The notes under the pieces are model-generated. The model did no database searches. It was not told where the DNA came from and saw only the letters and a list, made by a program, of their open reading frames with translations. From an uncultured Bacteroidota bacterium (GTDB lineage Bacteria; Bacteroidota; Bacteroidia; Chitinophagales; Saprospiraceae): 40,911 nt of DNA. The translations under genes and the position numbers were made by a program. Below, piece by piece: positions 6,590 to 15,657 of this stretch. Position 1 is the first letter of the stretch; each line of letters begins with the position of its first letter. The DNA is taken from positions 1 to 40,911 of the forward strand of contig CALMBD010000013.1 in assembly GCA_937861115.1 (NCBI GenBank). The letters are read 5' to 3'.

Positions 6590-8950
6590 TCACTCGCTGC
6601 GCAACGACCTGACGGGGTTCACCATCGCTGCCCTGATTCCCTGGTAACTCACCGTCAGCATGGCAACGACCAGAGCCACAACACCCGCCGCAGCAAACAT
6701 CCACCACGACAGTTCAATGCGGTATTCAAAGGTATCGAGCAACTTTTGCATGGCCCAGCCTGCCAGTGGCGCCGCCAGCAGAAAGGCCAGCACGACGGGC
6801 TGCAGGAAGTCGCGGGACAGGAAAAGCCAGATGCTTGCCACGGTGGCGCCCAGTACTTTACGGATACCGATCTCCTTGTTGCGCCGCTCGGCTACGAATG
6901 CGGAAAGGCCGAACAACCCGAGGCAGCAAATGAAAATCGCGAGACCGCCGAATACATTGCCCAGTTGACCGATGGAGCGCATCTCGTCAAAGTTTCTCTG
7001 GTATTCCGCTTTGGTGAAGCGGAACTCAAACGGGTAGGTCGGGTTGTGTGTTTTCACCACCTGCTCGATCCGGGCGAGGCTCTGACGCCAGTGTTCGTCG
7101 TTGCGGATGCGGATGAAGAAATGACTGAGCCCCTGGTTTCCCAGCCGGACCACCATGGGCGCCGGGGAAGAGAAGGGATTGTTGTACACAAAATCTTCCA
7201 CGATGCCGATGATGGTATATGTCGTATCGTGTCGCAGCACGGTGCCGATGACGGGTTCCTTCAGGCCCATGCGCTTGACGGCGCAGCGGTTGACCAGGCA
7301 TGCCATCGAGTCGCCGCCGTATTCCGGGCTAAAATCCCGCCCTTCGATGATGTTTAGTCCGGCGGTTTTCGACCAGTTATACTGGACGCTGGTTATGGTG
7401 ATCAGAAAATCCTGGTCGTCGGTTCTGCCCGGCCATGAAATACCGGAGGTGTTGCTGCCGAACTGGATCAGGTTGTCCGAGCCGGCCGACACACTTTCGA
7501 TCCCCGGGATCTGCGTCAGGTCGTTTTTGATCACGTCAAATTTGTCGATCATACTGCCGCGGGCGGGGATTTCGATCAGGTTTTCGGCGTCGTATCCCAG
7601 CGGGCGACTTTGCGCGTGATTGATCTGGCGATAGATGACAATAGTGCTGATGATCAGGAAAATGGAAATGATAAACTGGAACGTGACCAGTCCTTTTCGC
7701 AATGCCGCCCCGCCCCTGCCGCTGGAAATGGCGCCTTTTAATACCCGGATCGGCTGAAAGGAACTGAGGTAAAATGCCGGATAACTGCCTGCAACCAGTC
7801 CGGTGATCATGCCCAGCGCAAGCAGCGCCGACCACAGTTGCCAGTTGGAGAAATCAAGCACAAGGGTTTTTTCAAAAAAATTATTAAACGGCGGCAAGGC
7901 CAGTTTTACCAGTAAAATGCTCAATATCAGGGCCAGGAAGGTCATGATGAGCGCTTCGCTCAGGAATTGGCCGATGATGAGGCTGCGTTGGGCTCCTACC
8001 ACCTTGCGCACGCCCACCTCGCGGGCGCGGTGCTCCGAACGGGCGGTGGCAAGGTTCATGAAATTGATGCAGGCAATCAGCAGCACGAAAGCGCCTATGA
8101 TGGCAAGCATCATCACAACGTCGATGCGGCCGCCGCTTGGTTTGCCTTCTTCGAATTTACCCCAGAGCCGCCAGCGGTCGAGCGGATAGGCCAGGGCATG
8201 CGCCGACGACTCCGGCGACCGGGCCTGAATGAAGTTTTCCAGTTTGCGGTTCAGGGCGACAGGGTCGGCGCCGGGCTGAAGTTCGAGCCACATGGGCAGG
8301 GAATTGTCGTCCCAGGCGCTGTTGATCCATTCGCTGTTCATCTGCTCGTAAATTCGGAAGGGCAATACCACATCGAACCTGACCGTACTGGCCGACGGCA
8401 CATCCGCCACGACGGCGGCCACGCGCAGGTCGATCTGACCGTTTACTTTCAGCACCTTGCCAATCGGGTCGTCGTCGCCAAAAAATTTGTCGGCCGTGCG
8501 TTTGGTGAGCACAATGGAGCCGGCATCTTCGAGCGCCTTCACCGGGTCGCCTTTCAGCGCCGGGAAAGTGAAAATATTGAATAAATCGGGTTCGGCGTAC
8601 AGGCCCTTTTCGTAGGTACTTTTGTCGCCAAAGTTGAGCAGATACCGGTCGTCCCAGCTGCAGCGGATCGCCCGTTTTACTTCCGGAATTTCTGCGCGTA
8701 TGGCAGCCGCCAACGGACCGGGCATGGCTTCGAAGGTGTAGGTCACGCCGCCCTGGGTCTGGTTTTGCAACACCTTGAAAATTTGCGGCAGGTTGCCATG
8801 GAATTTGTTGTAACTGAACTCATCGGCTACCCAAAGCAGTACCAGCACGCCTGCCGCCAGGCCAACCGCCAGTCCGGCGATATTAAGGAAAGAATACAGG
8901 CGGTTGTTCCGGAGGTTGCGGAGGGCGAGGACGATATAATTTCGAAGCAT
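6590..8950 (-). CDS. FtsX/MacB-type ABC permease, paralog 1
   Basis: 786 residues from ATG 8950, chosen over the upstream TTG 8965 because all paralogs start with a short M-x-x-N-Y motif (MLRNYIVLALRNL). Topology by hydropathy: TM1 at about 18-40, a large periplasmic domain (MacB_PCD type), TM2-4 (VVMMLAIIGAFVLLIACINFM and following), then a second unit with TM5 (FQFIISIFLIISTIVIY), a second periplasmic region and TM6-8 ending NPVRSLRSE. Two FtsX cytoplasmic signatures are present: REVGVRKVVGA and KEIGIRKVLGA. No ATPase domain is fused or encoded nearby, so it must borrow one. It lies 88 bp after paralog 2 and is probably co-transcribed with it. Substrate unknown. Confidence 0.92.
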   Translation of the reverse strand: MLRNYIVLALRNLRNNRLYSFLNIAGLAVGLAAGVLVLLWVADEFSYNKFHGNLPQIFKVLQNQTQGGVTYTFEAMPGPLAAAIRAEIPEVKRAIRCSWDDRYLLNFGDKSTYEKGLYAEPDLFNIFTFPALKGDPVKALEDAGSIVLTKRTADKFFGDDDPIGKVLKVNGQIDLRVAAVVADVPSASTVRFDVVLPFRIYEQMNSEWINSAWDDNSLPMWLELQPGADPVALNRKLENFIQARSPESSAHALAYPLDRWRLWGKFEEGKPSGGRIDVVMMLAIIGAFVLLIACINFMNLATARSEHRAREVGVRKVVGAQRSLIIGQFLSEALIMTFLALILSILLVKLALPPFNNFFEKTLVLDFSNWQLWSALLALGMITGLVAGSYPAFYLSSFQPIRVLKGAISSGRGGAALRKGLVTFQFIISIFLIISTIVIYRQINHAQSRPLGYDAENLIEIPARGSMIDKFDVIKNDLTQIPGIESVSAGSDNLIQFGSNTSGISWPGRTDDQDFLITITSVQYNWSKTAGLNIIEGRDFSPEYGGDSMACLVNRCAVKRMGLKEPVIGTVLRHDTTYTIIGIVEDFVYNNPFSSPAPMVVRLGNQGLSHFFIRIRNDEHWRQSLARIEQVVKTHNPTYPFEFRFTKAEYQRNFDEMRSIGQLGNVFGGLAIFICCLGLFGLSAFVAERRNKEIGIRKVLGATVASIWLFLSRDFLQPVVLAFLLAAPLAGWAMQKLLDTFEYRIELSWWMFAAAGVVALVVAMLTVSYQGIRAAMVNPVRSLRSE

Positions 8951-9038
8951 AATATGATAAGTCAATGGTTTATCTCAAGAAAAACGCTTGTGTCGCGTAA
9001 GCGGTGCAAGGGGGAAATACTGGTGCCCGGACAAGCCT

Positions 9039-11423
9039 TTACTCCGACCGCAGGCTGTCGACGGGGTTTGCCAGAGCAGCCCGGGCCGATTGGAAACCAA
9101 CCGTCAGAGCGGCTACCAAAAAGGTCGTGAGCAGCGAAACGGCAAAGATGCCCGCACCCAGCGAAATGCGGTAGGCATAATCCTGAAGCCATGATTCCAT
9201 TGCCCACCATGCAATCGGAGCAGCCACAAAAAATGCCACGGCGATCAGCCGGATATACTCCTTGCTGAATAACCAGAGGATGCCCGCCACGGACGCGCCA
9301 AGTGTTTTTCGGATGCCGATTTCTTTGTTTTTACGGGCCACCATGAAGGCCGAAAGGCCATAAAGCCCCAGACAGCCGATGAAGATGGCGATGCCGGCAA
9401 AGGCGCGGACGAGGCGCAGTATCGTGTTCTCCGCCTCCAGAAACCTGGCGGTCTGGTCATCCATGAATTCGTGCTCGTAATAGTATTCCGGGTAAATGCT
9501 TTCCCAGATGGTCTTCACCTGGTCGAGTATTGGTGCAGGATTGCCGGGGTTTAACTCGATGGCGCAATTGGAATATGCCTGCGATTCCGAACCGATGGAA
9601 ATGGCTGATATTTGCTCCGAAAGTCCCCAGTTATGGTAATCGCGGATTACGCCTACGATCGGGGCCCTGACCTCGTTGATGGCAACTATTTTATTGAGTA
9701 TTTCTTCCGGAGAAGCCAGGTTGAGTTTTTTTACAAACGTTTCATTGACCAGGTATTCGCGAATGGTATCGCTGTGCTGGAGGTTGCGACCTGCGACCAG
9801 TTGCAGTCCGAATGTCTCGAGATAATGTTCGTCGGCGGGTTTGTTGTTCACGATCCAGGGTTCTCCTTCGGGTCGGTTGTCGTATTTGACGCCTGTCTGG
9901 TTGTTCAAGCCTGACGCGGGCGGCTGGAAGCAGAGCGACACGTTTTTTATGCCCGCAATACCCGTCAGTTGCTGCCGCAGGGTATTCATTTTGGTGGCAT
10001 CGGACACAGGTACGGGCACCGTCATTACCACACCGGGACGAAAGCCCCAGTCGACCTCCTGAGCATACCGCGTTTGGGCAGTGATCACCACCGCGCCGAT
10101 GATCAGGATTTGCGAAATGGCAAATTGAGTGGTCACCAGCACCCGGCGCAGGGAAAACCCGCCTGCCTGCCGCGCCTCGATCTGGCCCTTGAGCGAGGTG
10201 ACCGGCTGAAAACGGGCCTGCAACACACCCGGATAGGCGCCCGCAAGAAAGGCCAGTATCAGGCTCAGCAGCAGCAGAAAACCGGCCATGGGCAGGATGC
10301 CCGGCTCGGTCAGGGTCAGTTGCTGGTTTGTCCAGTCGTTCAGGTACGGGATGGCGAGTTTGGCCAGTACGATTCCTATGGCTACGGCGGCCAGCACGAT
10401 CATGCCGGTCTCGAACATGAACTGCCAGAAGATTTGCCCGCGGGTGCTGCCGAGCGATTTGCGGATGCCCACTTCGCGCACGCGGTTGAGCGCCTGGGCG
10501 GTAGCCATATTGATAAAGTTGACGCAGGCAGTGATCAACAGGAAAACGCCGATAAGCCCGAGCGCCCACAGGTAGCGTTTTTCGATGCCGGCTCCATACC
10601 CCCCGTCGAAGTGCAGTCCCGTCATCATTTTGGCTTGATATTGAAACAGTTCTTCGCTGTCCGGGTGCCGGTATTTTTTGCGAAATGCCGGCATAACTGC
10701 CTGTAACTCGTCGACTTTATGGCCTTTTTGCAGCAGCGCAAAACAATAGGTACTGCTGTTGATGCCACCCCAATGTTCAAGGTCGTCGCCGTCTTCCATC
10801 GTTTTTCGGGTTATCCAGGAGGCCAGTATCTCGCGCCCGTAATCGGTGTTTTTAGGCGGATTGCGCAACACGCCGGCGATCCGAAAATCCACCCGGTTGT
10901 CGAACCGGAATGTCTTGCCGATCACATCGGTGGTGTTGAAGTACTTGTTTGCTATTTTTTCGCTGATAAAGGCGGTATTGGGCTCGCGCAATGCCCCGGG
11001 GTCGCCCTGCAACAAGGGAATGTCCATGATGTCAAACACTTCCGGCTCGGCCCAGGCGAAGGCAGATTCTTCCTTGTATTTGTCGGGCAACCCCGTTGTA
11101 TTCGGAACACTGATCAGCACCTCGTCGCGCGCTGCGTACATCGCTGTTTTTTCCAAAAATGCATATTCCGTACGCAAGGCCTGCGACATCGGGTTGGGTA
11201 CGCCCGAGAGGGGCGTGACCGTCTGCAAGTGTACGTCCGTGACCATCCGGACGATGCGGTCTTTATTGGTATGGTAACTGTCGTAACTCAGGTGGTGGCG
11301 TACCAGCAGGAAGATCAGCACACTGCATGCCACGCTCAGCCCGAGGCCGAGTACGTTGAGCAGGGTGTATACACGTTGGTTGCGGAGGTTGCGCAGCGCA
11401 ATAATCAGATAGTTTCGTATCAT
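9039..11423 (-). CDS. FtsX/MacB-type ABC permease, paralog 2
   Basis: 794 residues from ATG 11423 (MIRNYLIIALRNLRNQRVYTLLNVLGLGL); an extension to 11453 would run into a sigma-54-like promoter, which argues for the shorter start. Same eight-helix plan with two periplasmic regions. FtsX signatures REVGIRKSLGS in the first half and KEIGIRKTLGA in the second; C-terminal NPVDSLRSE. Among the paralogs it has the clearest upstream control region: a GG-N10-GC promoter at 11448-11463 and two palindromic sites further up. It leads the pair with paralog 1. Confidence 0.92.
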   Translation of the reverse strand: MIRNYLIIALRNLRNQRVYTLLNVLGLGLSVACSVLIFLLVRHHLSYDSYHTNKDRIVRMVTDVHLQTVTPLSGVPNPMSQALRTEYAFLEKTAMYAARDEVLISVPNTTGLPDKYKEESAFAWAEPEVFDIMDIPLLQGDPGALREPNTAFISEKIANKYFNTTDVIGKTFRFDNRVDFRIAGVLRNPPKNTDYGREILASWITRKTMEDGDDLEHWGGINSSTYCFALLQKGHKVDELQAVMPAFRKKYRHPDSEELFQYQAKMMTGLHFDGGYGAGIEKRYLWALGLIGVFLLITACVNFINMATAQALNRVREVGIRKSLGSTRGQIFWQFMFETGMIVLAAVAIGIVLAKLAIPYLNDWTNQQLTLTEPGILPMAGFLLLLSLILAFLAGAYPGVLQARFQPVTSLKGQIEARQAGGFSLRRVLVTTQFAISQILIIGAVVITAQTRYAQEVDWGFRPGVVMTVPVPVSDATKMNTLRQQLTGIAGIKNVSLCFQPPASGLNNQTGVKYDNRPEGEPWIVNNKPADEHYLETFGLQLVAGRNLQHSDTIREYLVNETFVKKLNLASPEEILNKIVAINEVRAPIVGVIRDYHNWGLSEQISAISIGSESQAYSNCAIELNPGNPAPILDQVKTIWESIYPEYYYEHEFMDDQTARFLEAENTILRLVRAFAGIAIFIGCLGLYGLSAFMVARKNKEIGIRKTLGASVAGILWLFSKEYIRLIAVAFFVAAPIAWWAMESWLQDYAYRISLGAGIFAVSLLTTFLVAALTVGFQSARAALANPVDSLRSE

Positions 11424-11447
11424 GGTTTGTCGTATAGCATTAGTCGT

Positions 11448-11463
11448 CGCCAAAGCCGTACCA
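11448..11463 (-). promoter_or_regulatory. Sigma-54-like promoter of permease 2
   Basis: On the minus strand TGGTACGGCTTTGGCG fits the sigma-54 consensus TGGCACG-N4-TTGCA with the invariant GG-N10-GC spacing. It lies 25 bases upstream of the ATG at 11423. Confidence 0.65.
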
Positions 11464-11507
11464 AAAGACTAATTATTTGATTATCAGAATAATAAGGAAT
11501 ACAGAGG

Positions 11508-11543
11508 TGTACGGAAACGGACACGATTGTGCGGAGGTGGACG
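11508..11543 (-). promoter_or_regulatory. Two tandem enhancer-type sites of permease 2
   Basis: Plus-strand reading: site 1 TGTACGGAAACGGACA (11508-11523), an imperfect palindrome; site 2 TGTGCGGAGGTGGACG (11528-11543), degenerate in its right arm. Centres are 20 bp apart and 60 and 80 bp from the promoter centre. The same layout recurs before permeases 3 and 6. Confidence 0.6.
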
Positions 11544-11653
11544 CCCCGGGCGGTATTTGAAACCGGGTCAAAACCTTACCCTGACGAACACCGTACCGGC
11601 GGGATATTTCATAAAGGGCTCTTTCAGTACAATTCTTGCGGTTTCCATTGTTT

Positions 11654-12103
11654 TCAGCGTTTCAGGAAGGCAATAAGGGCGCTAATCAGGGTCGGATATC
11701 CGATCAGGCACATGGCAGTACCAAATATGCCGAACACTACGGGAAATATCCAGGCATCCACGCCATCGAGGGTCGCCTGTTTGGGGTCGTCGGCCAGGTA
11801 CCAGATCGCTACCCTTTCCCCCACCTGAAAAGTGGCGGGGGTAGTGTACGTCTGCGAATAGTATTGCACCGTCAGGCCATCCGGGGTGACAAACTGTACA
11901 ACAGGCGCCACGGAAGTGGGTCTTGCTTCCAGCCCCCGTGCAGGGCGCCTGCGGTTTTCCAGCACCATACCTTCCGTTTGGATGCCGTTGCGGATAATGC
12001 GATAGGTCGACCGCCAACTGTTCCACGCGATAATGGCGAAAAGGGTGCCGCCCAGGGCAAGCATAATGCAGACGCCGAGCCAGATTTTATCCCGAAATTC
12101 CAT
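11654..12103 (-). CDS. DUF3592-like membrane protein
   Basis: 149 residues from ATG 12103. A longer in-frame reading up to 12433 is rejected because it would cover the separate gene at 12106-12387. N-terminal TM helix (KIWLGVCIMLALGGTLFAIIAW), a beta-rich extracytoplasmic domain with VAPVVQFVTPDGLTVQYYSQTYTTPATFQVGERVAIWYLADDPKQATLDG, and a C-terminal TM helix (IFPVVFGIFGTAMCLIGYPTLISALIAFL). The VGE-x-V-x-V/I-x-Y-x-x-x-x-P pattern is typical of DUF3592 proteins, whose function is unknown. The start is 2 bases after the stop of the preceding small membrane protein, so the two form an operon. Confidence 0.85.
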   Translation of the reverse strand: MEFRDKIWLGVCIMLALGGTLFAIIAWNSWRSTYRIIRNGIQTEGMVLENRRRPARGLEARPTSVAPVVQFVTPDGLTVQYYSQTYTTPATFQVGERVAIWYLADDPKQATLDGVDAWIFPVVFGIFGTAMCLIGYPTLISALIAFLKR

Positions 12104-12105
12104 TG

Positions 12106-12387
12106 TTACTTGAAATCGGGTTTTAAAATAAGGAACAACAGCATCAAAATGCCATAGCCAAGCAAGGGTACGGCAGGAACCCAGGCCAGGGTATTGCCCA
12201 GCCGCGGGTATCCGCCGGACTGCAGAAAATAGCACAGCGCTATCCACAGGCACATGCCGATGGTGACCATTGACAGCGACCCGTTGTCCGACGATGAAGC
12301 GCGCATCGAATCGGTTATGATAAAATACAAGGCCACAACGACGGCAATGCAGTCGACCGCAATGGCGATTTTGAATGACCAACTCAT
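12106..12387 (-). CDS. Small membrane protein, unknown function
   Basis: 93 residues, three predicted TM helices: FKIAIAVDCIAVVVALYFII, MVTIGMCLWIALCYFL and NTLAWVPAVPLLGYGILMLLFLIL. No family recognised. ATG 12387 is the only reasonable start. Its stop is directly before the ATG of the DUF3592-like gene. A TATTTGCAGG stretch in the 85-bp gap upstream may be a -7 element. Coding status is supported by the hydrophobic pattern and the tight junction. Confidence 0.75.
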   Translation of the reverse strand: MSWSFKIAIAVDCIAVVVALYFIITDSMRASSSDNGSLSMVTIGMCLWIALCYFLQSGGYPRLGNTLAWVPAVPLLGYGILMLLFLILKPDFK

Positions 12388-12472
12388 ATTTTGTCAGGCT
12401 TGATGAATAAGGAAGCAGTGATGCCCTGTACATTATTACACCTGCAAATATTGAATTATTTTGTTCAAAAAC

Positions 12473-14893
12473 TCACTCGTTGCGCAGCGTATCTACCGGA
12501 TTGGCCAGGGCAGCGCGCAGGCTCTGAAAACTGATCGTCAGCAGGGACATCCCCGCAGCCGCCAGGCCGGTTGCCGCAAACATCCACCATTGTATTTCGA
12601 TGCGGTAGGCATAGTGCTCCAGCCATTGCTGCAACAGGTACCAGGCAACAGGCGCCGACAAGGCAAAAGCCACCAAAACCAGCAGGAGAAAGTCGCCCGA
12701 TAACAGCCGCAGGACAGAGGCTACGGACGCCCCCATCACTTTCCGGATGCCGATCTCCTTGGTGCGCCGCTGGGCCATAAATGCCGCCAAACCAAACAGG
12801 CCGAGGCAACTGATGAACAGGGCAACGCCTGTGGCCAGGTTTATGATTCGCGCCAGGCCGGTCTCCGACTCATAGGTCGCTTTAAGGGTTTCATCATAAA
12901 AACTGTATTTGAACGGCTCGGAAGGATAGAACGCCTTCCAGCCGGCTTCCAGGTCGCGCAACACAGGTTGCCAGTCGGCCGGCCGGCGCGAAGCGAGTTT
13001 TATGTTGAGGTTCCCCAGGCCCTCTTTGTCGCACATAAAGGCCACAGGCTCGATCTTTTCAGAGAAAGACAGGGTGTGAAAGTCGGTGACAACACCCACT
13101 ACCGGTACGGCGTGGTCGCTTCCCGCTTCTTTCAAAAACTGGCCGACAGCCGCCTGTGGCGAGGCAAATCCGAACTCCTTTACGGCGGTCTCGTTGATCA
13201 CATACTCCTGCACCGTATCACTCATCCGAAGGTTGCGCCCGGCGAGCAGCGGTATGTTGTACAGGGGAATAACGCCCGGGTCAGCGTATTTGCGGTACAA
13301 ATTGCGCATGACTTCTTCCCCTTTTTCATTGACCCGGGAGTGGGTATTGCTCGAATAAGACCCGGAGAACAGGGGCTCACCCAGGGCAATGCCGGCCACA
13401 CCCGGCAGTTTTTTCCATTCTTCAGCCAGGGTGAAGTGCTTTTCCCGATATTCCGGTTGGCGCATCAGTTTCCAGGGCGCCTCCACCAGCACGACAGCCT
13501 CACGCTCGAAACCGAGGTCTTTGTGGAGCATAAAATGGAGCTGCTGTCCGACGATGACGGCGCCGGCAATGAAGAGTTGTGCAATGCCAAACTGGAACAC
13601 GATGAGGCTTTTGCGCAAGGTGATACCGCCTGAGCCCCGCCGGGTGTCCGTATGGCCGCGCAGTACCTGTACCGGCTGGGCGCGCATGGTGAGCCAGGCG
13701 GGGTAAATCCCGGACACCAGGCTCACTGCCAGCACCAGTCCCGCGAGGAAAAGCACCGTTTTTTCCGGCCGGGCATATTTCAGAACCTCTTCGGGCAACA
13801 TGTCGGCGTAATAATGAAAAAACACGCGGGTAAGTACCACAGAGAGCGCAGCAGCAAGGGAGGTCACTACCACCGTTTCACCAAGAAAATCGCGCAGGAT
13901 GGCCGCCCTGCTGCTGCCCAGCGTTTTGCGTATGCCAATTTCGCGGGCGCGTTGCGGAATCTGTGCGGTGGCCAGGTTGATATAATTGATACAGGCCAGC
14001 AGCAACAGGAACCCGGCAATGCCGGTCAATACGAACAATACTTTTTTGTCTGCCGTGCGCGCCGAACCGCCATAGTCGACGGCGAAATGGATATCGCCCA
14101 TCGGCAGCAGCACGTGCCAGCGTTTCATGTTCCACTTGGCCAGCCTTTCGCGGCTGTTGTCGTCGGAGAGCCGGTTGATGCGATCCAGTACGTCGGAGGG
14201 GCTGGCGTTTTCAGCCAGCAGGAGGAATAATTCGTTGTTGGAACTGACCCCGCCCCAGGCATCGTCGACGATCTTTTCCGGCTTCCAGCGGCGGAACTCC
14301 TGGCCCGTGAAATGACTGGGATAGTCCAGGTCGGCTACTATTCCGCTTACCCGGTAAACCAGGGTATCATTGTAGGTCAGCATTCTTCCGCTCACCTGCT
14401 CCGGTGTAAGCCCCGGAAAATAACGGGCTGCCCGGCTTTGTGTCAACACCACCTGATCGGGTTGGGCCAGCGCCGTAGCGGGATTGCCTGCAAGCCATTG
14501 ATAGCGAACAAATTGAAAATACTGAGGCGAGGTGGCCACCATGTTTTTGGGATTTTCCACCATCGTGCCGTTTTCCGGGAGCGCACTGCTCATGCCCTGT
14601 TCAAAAACAGGTATGGCCAATTCGACACCCGGTATCTCCGGCGCGCGTTTGGCCAGTGGCATCGGCGCGCCGGTATTACCCGATTCGGAACCGTCCATCA
14701 GGAAACGGCTCGATACCCTGTACATCCGGTCGGCGTGCTCATGGCCGGTATCATAACTGAATTCGTAAGTGGTGTACTGGTACATGATCCATGCGGCGCT
14801 CAGACCAATGGAAAGCCCCAGAACGTTCAGCAGGGTGAATATGCGGTTGCGCCAAAACAGGCGCAGGGTGAGTTTGATAAAGTTGGACAGCAT
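12473..14893 (-). CDS. FtsX/MacB-type ABC permease, paralog 3
   Basis: 806 residues, start MLSNFIKLTLRLFWRNRIFTLLNVLGLSIG. Standard two-unit plan: TM1, periplasmic domain (MYRVSSRFLMDGSESGNTGAPM...), TM2-4 with REIGIRKTLGS, second unit with TM5 (IVFQFGIAQLFIAGAVIVGQQ) and KEIGIRKVMGA, C-terminal NPVDTLRNE (slightly different from the SLRSE ending of the others). No ATPase. Upstream it has the most symmetrical member of the shared palindromic sites at 14990-15025. The gene after it (12387) is 85 bp away. Confidence 0.92.
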   Translation of the reverse strand: MLSNFIKLTLRLFWRNRIFTLLNVLGLSIGLSAAWIMYQYTTYEFSYDTGHEHADRMYRVSSRFLMDGSESGNTGAPMPLAKRAPEIPGVELAIPVFEQGMSSALPENGTMVENPKNMVATSPQYFQFVRYQWLAGNPATALAQPDQVVLTQSRAARYFPGLTPEQVSGRMLTYNDTLVYRVSGIVADLDYPSHFTGQEFRRWKPEKIVDDAWGGVSSNNELFLLLAENASPSDVLDRINRLSDDNSRERLAKWNMKRWHVLLPMGDIHFAVDYGGSARTADKKVLFVLTGIAGFLLLLACINYINLATAQIPQRAREIGIRKTLGSSRAAILRDFLGETVVVTSLAAALSVVLTRVFFHYYADMLPEEVLKYARPEKTVLFLAGLVLAVSLVSGIYPAWLTMRAQPVQVLRGHTDTRRGSGGITLRKSLIVFQFGIAQLFIAGAVIVGQQLHFMLHKDLGFEREAVVLVEAPWKLMRQPEYREKHFTLAEEWKKLPGVAGIALGEPLFSGSYSSNTHSRVNEKGEEVMRNLYRKYADPGVIPLYNIPLLAGRNLRMSDTVQEYVINETAVKEFGFASPQAAVGQFLKEAGSDHAVPVVGVVTDFHTLSFSEKIEPVAFMCDKEGLGNLNIKLASRRPADWQPVLRDLEAGWKAFYPSEPFKYSFYDETLKATYESETGLARIINLATGVALFISCLGLFGLAAFMAQRRTKEIGIRKVMGASVASVLRLLSGDFLLLVLVAFALSAPVAWYLLQQWLEHYAYRIEIQWWMFAATGLAAAGMSLLTISFQSLRAALANPVDTLRNE

Positions 14894-14919
14894 GGAACAG
14901 AAGGTTGTTGCTGCAATTG

Positions 14920-14935
14920 TCCATACACTATGCCG
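14920..14935 (-). promoter_or_regulatory. Weak sigma-54-like promoter of permease 3
   Basis: Minus-strand CGGCATAGTGTATGGA keeps the -24 GGCA but has GG instead of GC at -12. It is listed because its distance to the palindromic sites (70 and 90 bp, centre to centre) equals that of permease 6 and its distance to the ATG (27 bases) fits. Confidence 0.4.
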
Positions 14936-14989
14936 AATTTTCTATGCATTGATTTTCAGTAATTTACATGCATAAATGAAAAAACGGGC

Positions 14990-15025
14990 TGTACGATACC
15001 GTACACCCTCGTGCGGAATCGTACG
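14990..15025 (-). promoter_or_regulatory. Two tandem enhancer-type sites of permease 3
   Basis: Plus-strand reading: site 1 TGTACGATACCGTACA (14990-15005), perfect TGTACG/CGTACA arms; site 2 CGTGCGGAATCGTACG (15010-15025). Centres are 20 bp apart, two helical turns. The two sites are also inverted copies of each other, so a hairpin is possible; the position next to the GNAT stop at 15052 would allow a second role as terminator. Confidence 0.65.
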
Positions 15026-15051
15026 GCGCTTTGGGGTGCCTGTTAATCCTG

Positions 15052-15582
15052 TCAGGAAACCGCTGCGGCCAGGGTCTTTTCCATGATGAGGAAAACGAGC
15101 GGCTCCGTCGGCGTACCGAATTGGGGTGGACCGTCATAGGGCTGGGTATCGCCGGTCTGGTAGTAACCGTGCCGTTCGTACCAGGCGATGAGTTCGGTGC
15201 GTTTCGACAGCACACGCATATAGATGGAGCGGCAGCCGGTATGTTTGGCCTGTGCTTCCGACGCAAAGAGGAGTTGCTTGCCGATGCCTCCGGCCTGTTT
15301 TTCAGGGTAAACGGAGAGCATGCCGAGGTACAGCCGGTCGCCGTGCTTGTCGAGGAAAACGCAGCCGGCCAGTCCTCCGGAGTCATCGCTGCATTTCAAA
15401 ATGACGGCGGTTTCCTTGTCGAGCAGGGTTCGCAGGTTTTCCGCGTCGGTGCGCAGTTCGCCCAGAAGAAAATCTGCCTCGGTCGTCCAGCCTTTGCGGG
15501 ATGCCTCACCCCGGTAAGCGGCATTGATCAGCAGGAGTAATTGAGGGATGTCGTCGGCAGTGGCAGTACCAATGTGCAGCAT
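15052..15582 (-). CDS. GNAT-family N-acetyltransferase
   Basis: 176 residues. Typical GNAT fold: N-terminal IGTATADDIPQLLLLINAAYRG, motif with LYLGMLSVYPEKQAGGIGKQLL (acetyl-CoA pyrophosphate loop Q-x-x-G-I-G), and the C-terminal segment ELIAWYERHGYYQTGD. Substrate cannot be told; the ITADDxxQLxxLxNxAYRGE start occurs in small-molecule acetyltransferases. It lies 75 bp downstream of the outer-membrane barrel gene on the same strand and may be read from it. Confidence 0.9.
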   Translation of the reverse strand: MLHIGTATADDIPQLLLLINAAYRGEASRKGWTTEADFLLGELRTDAENLRTLLDKETAVILKCSDDSGGLAGCVFLDKHGDRLYLGMLSVYPEKQAGGIGKQLLFASEAQAKHTGCRSIYMRVLSKRTELIAWYERHGYYQTGDTQPYDGPPQFGTPTEPLVFLIMEKTLAAAVS

Positions 15583-15657
15583 GTAATCGCAGAGGTTGTG
15601 GTATTAGAGTATTTTAAAGAAGCAGGAACAAACCGGCAGGTTATATGTTTGCAACCA

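Noticed and set aside
11654-12433. Long form of the DUF3592-like gene
   Set aside because: The extra 110 codons overlap another well-supported membrane-protein gene (12106-12387) and have no domain.
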